64,000 bases of DNA from Cranoglanis bouderius (Eukaryota; Chordata; Actinopteri; Siluriformes; Cranoglanididae): the NCBI GenBank assembly GCA_023630585.1, contig CM042544.1:16840256-16904255 (forward strand), in the 5' to 3' direction. Positions 56,795 to 64,000 of this stretch are shown one piece after another. The notes under the pieces were generated by a model that searched no databases, was not told the DNA's origin, and saw nothing but the letters and a program-made list of their open reading frames with translations. The first letter of the stretch is position 1. The number at the start of each line of letters is the position of its first letter. A program made the translations under genes and the position numbers.

Positions 56795-58711
56795 TATATA
56801 ATGTATTTCCTAAGAGCCAGCTTGAACAGTTGGAAATACCTACACTGCTAATTCAAAAGTACCCAAATGTCACTGTATGATTTACACCCTGGCTCAGGGT
56901 ACATATTACTTTGTGTGTGCGTGAGCTCACGTACTGACCTTTGGGACACAGGGACTCAGACTGCACATCTGTAGGACATCAGTGTGTAGAGGCATCAGGG
57001 TGCAAAATAAAACACACACCAACACACACTCACATACGTACTCTTACTTTTCCATTAGCTCACCAGCTCCTGCTTTGGCTAGAGCAGACTAAATGGAGAG
57101 GGAGGGGGGAATTCATGAAACGTGTGCCCTCACTGCTCTCCACAAAGATGGCCATTGTAACTATTCACATTCTGTTTAACCTCTGCAAGGCTTGTGAAGT
57201 TAGGAAAGGAAATAACAGAGTAATGACCACACCAGCCTGAAGTAATTGGTGTCAACAAATGTAGCCTATCAAACAAGAACTTGCAGCAGTACTGCTTATA
57301 CAGAAGGAAAGATGAAAATGGACAGAATGGCATGCAAAACTGAGATTGTGAATCTGTAAAAAAAAACTTTAGCCATGCACTTAAAGATCATCACCTAGTA
57401 ACAACAGATGATATTGTGTATACAATGAGGCTGTCTATTGCAGGATGTCAGAAAGGGGTGAAGGACTTTGTCTGGGGGATTGTTGTTCGACCACCCAGTG
57501 TGTGTATGTGTGACATTAGAGTGGCTGCAGCTCCTCCCAAGGCTATGAGAAAGGACTCACTCTGTGCTAATGGACCACAAAGAAAAGTGTGTCAGAGCAA
57601 GATCAGAGAATCAAGTATGTGTAAGGATGGTGAGTGCTGGCTGAGATGTTCCAGCAGGGCGGTTTGGATGGCTGCTCTCTCATACTCCCCCTTCTCTCTG
57701 CTAATTCATAAGGCAGCATGAGCCAGGGCTCAGCTAGAACAGCTGTTTCTCTACAGTAACCATCCCCTCCTCTCTGTCTGTCTGCCTCTCTTTGGCTCTC
57801 TCATTTACAACGCCCATCCTTTCCTCCTCAAATCTCTCCCACCCTCTCCCTCATTTCTTTCTCCCTCGCCTCTGTCTATTTCTTCCTCTTTCCAGATTTA
57901 CTGTTTAATAATCACAGATAAATGCTTTAGATTGCTTGAGCTTGCACAAGGGATGAAAGTGCTTGTCGCCTCCAATGTCTATATTATGGCTGCATAGATC
58001 AGACTTTGTTTTGATACTCTTCTGACCCCATCACTGTGGGTGTTCGCTAATGATCCCTGAGCCCACAAGGAGCAGGGTCCTTTAGAGAACACACATGCAG
58101 AGTGATGGGCTTTTTGAATTAGTGGCTCTGTCACTAAAAGTGTACTGCAGCACAGAAAGTATGACAGGAATCAGCATTTCTTTTCATAACACCTCCTCTT
58201 TCCTCTCATCATCTATAGTCTCATTGGAAGAGTAGCAGTGCTGTGAAGGGCAAGGTTTCTGTATGCAGTCTTGCTCTCTAGTCAAAGTTCTTTGATGTCT
58301 TTCCACTAAATGGGTGGATACACCTTCCAGACAACACCAATTCAACTTTGTTTTGATATCCCCAGACATCCTTTATTTTCAGAGGTGCATATGGACTCAG
58401 CATTAGCCAAGGTTTTAGCGTCTTGGCTAGTAAGCTCTAAAAAAAGCTCTAAATCTATTCCTGAAAAAGACGTGGGAAGAATTACATACTGAAAAATGTA
58501 CATAACTTATCCAAAAGCCGTTCATTTTTCCTAGTGGAAAACATCTATAGTACAGTAAAAGAATTGTAATTAAAAAATTGTTCCAAATAAGCCTAAATAA
58601 CAGTCTTGGGAGTGACAGCAGTGCATTTTAGTTACAACAAGCAATAATTAAAAGAAATAATAAGCAAGGGTTGGAAAAAGTACTGAGAAATTATATTTTA
58701 GTGAAAATATA
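56795..58711. other. Upstream intergenic DNA
   Basis: A pyrimidine-rich run at 57765-57895 and a unique-looking block at 57895-58110; no gene recognised. Confidence 0.45.
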
Positions 58712-59045
58712 GGCAATGTGCCAAAAGTGGTTAGCACGTTTGCCTCACACTTCTGGGGTTGGGCGTTCAAATCCTGTCTCCGACCCTGTGTGCGTGGAGT
58801 TTGCATGTTCTCCTTGTGCTTCAAAGGTTTCCTCCAGGTACTCCGGTTTCTCTCCCCAGTCCAAAGACATGCATTGTAGACAGATTGGCATTTCCAAATT
58901 GTGTGAACGTGTGTGATTGTGCCCTTCGATGGGTTGGCACCCCGTGGGTGTCCCTCGTCTTGTCCCCTGAGTTCCCTGGGATAGGCTCCAGGCTCCCCAC
59001 GAGCCTGTGTAGGATAAGTGGTATGGAAAATGGATGGATGGATGG
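58712..59045 (+). mobile_element. tRNA-derived SINE, nearly complete, (ATGG)n tail
   Basis: The head contains gtggttagcacgtttgcctc and a B-box-like gcgttcaaatcc (58763-58774); the body contains ccaaagacatgcattgtaga and ttggcaccccgtgggtg; the tail is aaaatggatggatggatgg. tRNA-like head plus (ATGG)n 3' end suggests mobilisation by a partner LINE, which is inference. Confidence 0.78.
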
Positions 59046-59992
59046 AACTAACCTTATTACTTATCTTAAACTGTTTATTTAGCAGTTATAAACTAGTTAT
59101 AAGCAACTACAATTTTGCTTGAAACAAATCTTTCAATCTCTGTAGGTTTGCTGGTCAAATGCATGACTAACACTACATAGTTTGCTAATGAATCAATCTG
59201 AAATAAAATATTCTGTACATAACGAATGTTTACCATTAACTACAATTTGACTTGCTGCCCAGCCAATTTTTTGTTATTTACAGGAATCAGTGCTAGTCTA
59301 ACCTGGCATTAGCAAAGACAACAGGCTAAGTTAGTTAAATATATCCAGTTAATGTTAAAAAATTAGCAAAAACATGCTCAACATGCTTTTTTTTAAATTA
59401 GATGGTGTTCTTGCCTTCTAGAGAGGCAAAGAATAAAAGACCTCATTTTAAATGAGCCTTTGCTTACTCCAGCATGTTGAAACATTTTATTGAAGTAGAG
59501 CTAGGCGCGCTCATTCTCAAGTTCCAAACTGCAGTCTTGTGGCTTATCCATATTCAAATGCACACGGATAGCTACAGTGCTGGTACACTGTATAGCATGA
59601 GAAGTTCACAGCAGATGATGAATTGGCATGATTCTTGATTGGATGCTTTAAACTGAAATGTAAATAAAATGTGCAGGAGCCCATTCTATTGATCAATAGC
59701 GTACAGTCATTGGCTAGATGATAAAAGAAGAGACCTTTGAGATTTGAAACAAGTACTTTGGAGGCCAAATAAAAATATAAGGAGTAAAAAAGTATGTTTG
59801 ATTTTGAAAATGTAATTAAGTAGGAGTACAAGTATTTAATTTCAATAATGCATCGAATATAGTATAAATATGGCAAAATAATGCTTAATACAATCATTCA
59901 AGTACTTTTCATCCCTGATAATAAGAGTACATGATAAGAAAAATCTTGAAGTTTTACAACATCCACAGTATAACACTTCAAAACAGTGATTC

Positions 59993-60065
59993 ATTCATTC
60001 TTCTTCAGTAACTGCTTTATCCTGGACAGGGTTGCAGGGGATCCAGAGGCTATCCCACAATGTGA
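59993..60065 (-). repeat. SINE 3'-end fragment
   Basis: The inverted 3' tail (attcattcattcttcttcag, then taactgctttatcctggaca) of the (ATGA)n SINE family, truncated. Confidence 0.55.
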
Positions 60066-61033
60066 GAAACACTGGGTGCAAAACATTCAAAATCCAGCAC
60101 CAAATACAATACACTACATGCAGTTGAACATGAAGACATAAGGGTTTCTCTATAAATATGTTTTATACTTTGCTTAGGTTGAATGGAGAGGTGAGTTCTT
60201 TCTGGAACTGAAGCCTTTATGTGTGATTTATAGATGAACCACACACCTTGACCTGTGATAAGAAATGATTTATTAGAGTACACTTGGGTGCTATTATTTT
60301 TACTCTGCATTCTAATGAAACCATATGGACTCACACACATGCATATATCCCCCTGCATACACCATATACTATATATTTCACCTGGAATCGTATAATTTTA
60401 ATGCTGGCGCCACAGGCTTATGCAGCTGTACGGATCTTCCAGCAAGCCTCTCGAAGCTATCATGATAATGACTCAGAAGCCCTTAGTAATAATATTGATA
60501 TTATTAAATCTCTCCCACTTTCTTACTTCTAGATCTTGTTTATACGAGCAACATCTCTGTCTCAAAAGCAAGCACCGTCTCATATCAGTCAGGAGTGTCC
60601 ACACTTTCTCTGTCCTTATTGGTGTGGTCAGAACAGAACAGCTGTTCATGTTTTCCTTTTAATGAATGTATAGTTCATGCATAGTGCTGCATGGACAGTC
60701 AATTTATGGCTCTTTGTTATATTTAAGGAAAATACAAGATGTAGATCACCTCCACATCACTTGAACATTGCTGTAAATTAATGTAAACTTCTGTAGCTTT
60801 CTAAACTATCATCTTTATTAACTTCCTACAAACACACACACACACAAAAAATAATCCCTTTGTGCTAGACTCTACTGATCACCTTATATTTTTAAAAACT
60901 AAAATTGTTTCCTTTTTTTTTCTTTCTTTTTTTTTTTAACTAGTGTTGTTTTGGGAAAGATGTTTTTAACTTCCTTGTGTCATACAACAGTCGTAAACTG
61001 TGCAAAAAAACGTTAAAAATGTTGGACATTCGA

Positions 61034-61035
<2 letters not shown>

Positions 61036-61107
<72 letters not shown>
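61036..61107. repeat. (TA)n microsatellite
   Basis: Pure TA tract followed by a T-run and ttta/attt repeats to about 61150. Confidence 0.95.
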
Positions 61108-61115
<8 letters not shown>

Positions 61116-63694
61116 TAAATTAATTAATTTATTTATTTATTTATTCATTTATTATTTATGGACAATCCATTTGCTTTTTAATTTACGTAATATTTAGACA
61201 GAATCAAAATTCATATGTAATGCAATTTTAAGGAAAAAAACATATAATGTAAAAGAATCTGGATATTTGTATAAGTAAGCTAAGGTTAAGTAATTCTGCT
61301 CGATAGTCTTTTCATAACCTCTGTGTTATGACCTCACCCCCTTCTGTTTCTCCTGTCCCTCCTTCTCACTGGAACTGATAGCACTGGATATTTACTTGCA
61401 CAGATGTTTCTTGGTGGTCATATAAAGGTCCTAGGTCTCTGTGGGAGTCTCTACATCACACGTTTGAGGGATGTCTCTAGAATAAGCCATGAAAATATCC
61501 AATTTCATGACGTGTTCTATGAACTAACACAGAAAAATGATTTTAGGGTAGTAAAATAAGCAGAATCAGTATTAAATGCCAGCTGAAACCAATGTGGCAG
61601 ATGTTTGAACCTAAATAACCCTTACCTATGTAAGAAAAAGTTAATATGGCTTGTTGATGTGTGACATAGCCCTGCTGGCTGTGATGTATGCACCAGAAGG
61701 TTGGATATAACTGTTTGCCATTTTGTTTCGCTTGGTTTGCCGGTTTTTGCACCTTAGAAGTTTAACATCCATCAGAGGGCAGCACCCATCACATGCCCTC
61801 CCTTTGGCAAGTTCCAACAATGTGTCCTCTATTACAAAATATATGTGTACCAGAGGGTGGGAGCTCAATGTGCCAGACTGTGTAGTGGCTCACTGGCAAC
61901 TGGCTCCATCATTCCTGCTGTCCCACAAAAAATTTCCTCTGCAACAGAGACGCAGTGTGCAGGCTACAACAATCTGCCTGTCTGCAGGCTCCACACCGAA
62001 CAACATTCAACACCCGCTCACCCTGATTTCCCACCAACAGATGGAGCAGCTCTTGTGTCTTCACGCCTCTCAAAATAACTTCCCCCTACACTAGTGACAT
62101 AATTACTGCACCACACCTTACTGCATACTTGCTTTGCATTTCATAGTGGTGCATGCTGTAAGACTGTTGCGTATGAAAGGGTGGTTTGTGTCCAGAGTGT
62201 CCAGACCTTAGCCACTTGAGGTCATTTTTGGTAGTAAAGTCATGCACTGATTTCCGTCTGTGCGTGGAAAAGGGCCAGATGGGTCATAACTGCTTAGATT
62301 CCAGCCCTGCATCAGTATTGTGGGGTTGTGTGAAGCAGAATAGTCACTAGCAAGTGTGTGGTGTGTAAAAGGAATCCCTCAGTGAAATAAAACCTGTTCT
62401 CTCAGCTGATGCTCACCTCCACATCCTGGCTTAAAGGCTGTGCAAAGCTGGCACGTAATGGCTCGGAGTGGTTTTGCTTAAAGAAGTGTGGAACTTAAGC
62501 GGGGTAGGGGCAGAAAGAACACTTCAAAAGTGTAGTTCTCAAGCATTCAAATTAGGCCTACAGACTCTAGAATAGACCATTGGAGGAAATGCAAATTTGG
62601 GAAAGCTGTTAAACTGTGGCATTTTGCACCATCATATTCAGACATCTTTCCAATATTTAACTGGAAGCATTTAACTGGGCATTTAAGCATTTAACTGGGA
62701 AGTGACAAATGATCAGACAGGTTTAATCACAATCTTTATATTAGATGTTAAATATCACCCAGGAACCTACTGACATTTTAAGGATTTTTTTAATAGAGTG
62801 TAATTTTTCTTTTTCGAGAAATTTGGAAGGATTTCTTAATTTCTCTAAAGAGAGAAAATACACTACTTTCCAAATACCACCACTTTCCCCAAAACAGGCT
62901 ATTACACACATCCTCTTTGTTTGAGACGTTTTAGGCTTCTTAGTCTTACCAGAGTTTTTCCCTTCACAAAATTAGAAAATGAGCCATCCTTACAAAGTTA
63001 CTCTGAAGAGTGACAGAATGCACAGAATGCACAGAAAAGGTTGGAAGTGCAAGCTTTGAGCTACCACATCATTTTCTGTCAATATGCAGACATGCACAAG
63101 CAAAGCTCTTTGCAAAATGAAAGTTTGTAACATAGAAAGGAACACGTGCAAATGTATACTGAATTTGTCATTCTAAGTGGTGCAATTCACACAAGCCCTG
63201 ATGCGAACCTCCCACTTATCATCCAAGTCCTATAATCATGATGCCAGTTGCATGTAGAGTATATACAGCTACAAAGTACAGCTTTTGTGTACAGTATAAG
63301 AAGAACAGCTGTCAGCAGTTGAATTCTAGAAGAAGTGCATTTTAAACCCATGCAAAGACAACAGTCAAAAACACACAGTGACTCATTAAAATCTAGCGAT
63401 GAAAATCAACAACAATTAAGACCATCTGGATTCATAGAAAAGAATCAGACAATATTGTGAAACCTTCAATCCTTCCCAAAAGTTAGGCTTCTTGTGTTTA
63501 TTCAGTCTGTAATATAAATGTTTTTGGCCTGCACTTTCAGCCCCTCCTAATACTACCATGTAGGTCCAGTATAAGTGAAATAGTTATTCTTGTACACTAA
63601 AGAGATTTGTCAATTTACATTATCATGCATTTGCTATAGAATTGCATTTTACACCTATACAGTATATTGAATAATGCTTGAGCTGTAATCATTA

Positions 63695-64000
<306 letters not shown>

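Larger units (their letters stand above)
59046..63694. other. Upstream intergenic DNA
   Basis: Holds a SINE tail fragment and one long (TA)n tract. The frame at 61723-62094 shows no similarity I recognise. No gene called. Confidence 0.45.

Noticed and set aside
57416..57721. 101-codon + strand frame
   Set aside because: No similarity recognised and average composition; chance frame likely.
58712..58790. tRNA gene
   Set aside because: The tRNA-like head belongs to a SINE; no cloverleaf with intact A box could be traced.
61000..61197. Tyr-Ile repeat frame; similar ones at 52029-52331 and 63763-63966
   Set aside because: Artefacts of (TA)n tracts.
61723..62094. 123-codon + strand frame in upstream DNA
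   Set aside because: No recognised domain, no splice or start context, overlapped by another frame; kept as non-coding.

Overview
The window is vertebrate, almost certainly teleost, nuclear DNA. It has split genes with GT-AG introns, is AT-rich, and carries many inactivated Tc1/mariner transposons, tRNA-derived SINEs with (ATGG)n or (ATGA)n tails, and long (TA)n, (CA)n and (GA)n microsatellites. The mix of Tc1 and SINE families suggests an ostariophysan fish, perhaps a catfish; that is inference from memory of repeat families.

Two protein-coding genes are recognised. At the left edge, on the + strand, are the last six coding exons of mtbp (2440-5349). MTBP is the MDM2-binding protein that partners Treslin/TICRR in replication-origin firing. 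Facing it on the - strand is a complete seven-exon sntb1 (beta-1-syntrophin; CDS 38507 down to 9384, 514 codons plus stop). It is an adaptor of the dystrophin complex with PH1-PDZ-PH2-SU architecture. All splice phases agree across both genes. MTBP and SNTB1 are also convergent neighbours in human (8q24.12), so this is conserved synteny. The two genes do not act in one pathway.

Layout: 1-5349, 3' part of mtbp with a Tc1 relic in an intron. 5350-9383, intergenic DNA and sntb1 3' UTR with two short transposons. 9384-38507, sntb1, whose introns hold at least eight DNA-transposon copies, three or more SINEs and a long (GA)n tract. 38508-64000, sequence upstream of sntb1 with no gene I can recognise. 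This last part holds six Tc1-type copies or fragments, a hAT element retaining a short first transposase exon, a nested Tc1 inside a (TA)n tract inside another inverted-repeat element, and two more copies of a deleted mariner-like element.

No undescribed multi-gene system is visible. The best leads are: a CA repeat abutting a weak sntb1 splice donor; a mariner-like MITE whose copies share one deletion joint and a microsatellite at the same internal site; a young Tc1 copy broken by a single stop codon; a DD35-spaced Tc1 that lost its catalytic Glu position; a hAT element with a lone spliced N-terminal exon; and several unique intronic or upstream stretches that look like candidate enhancers.
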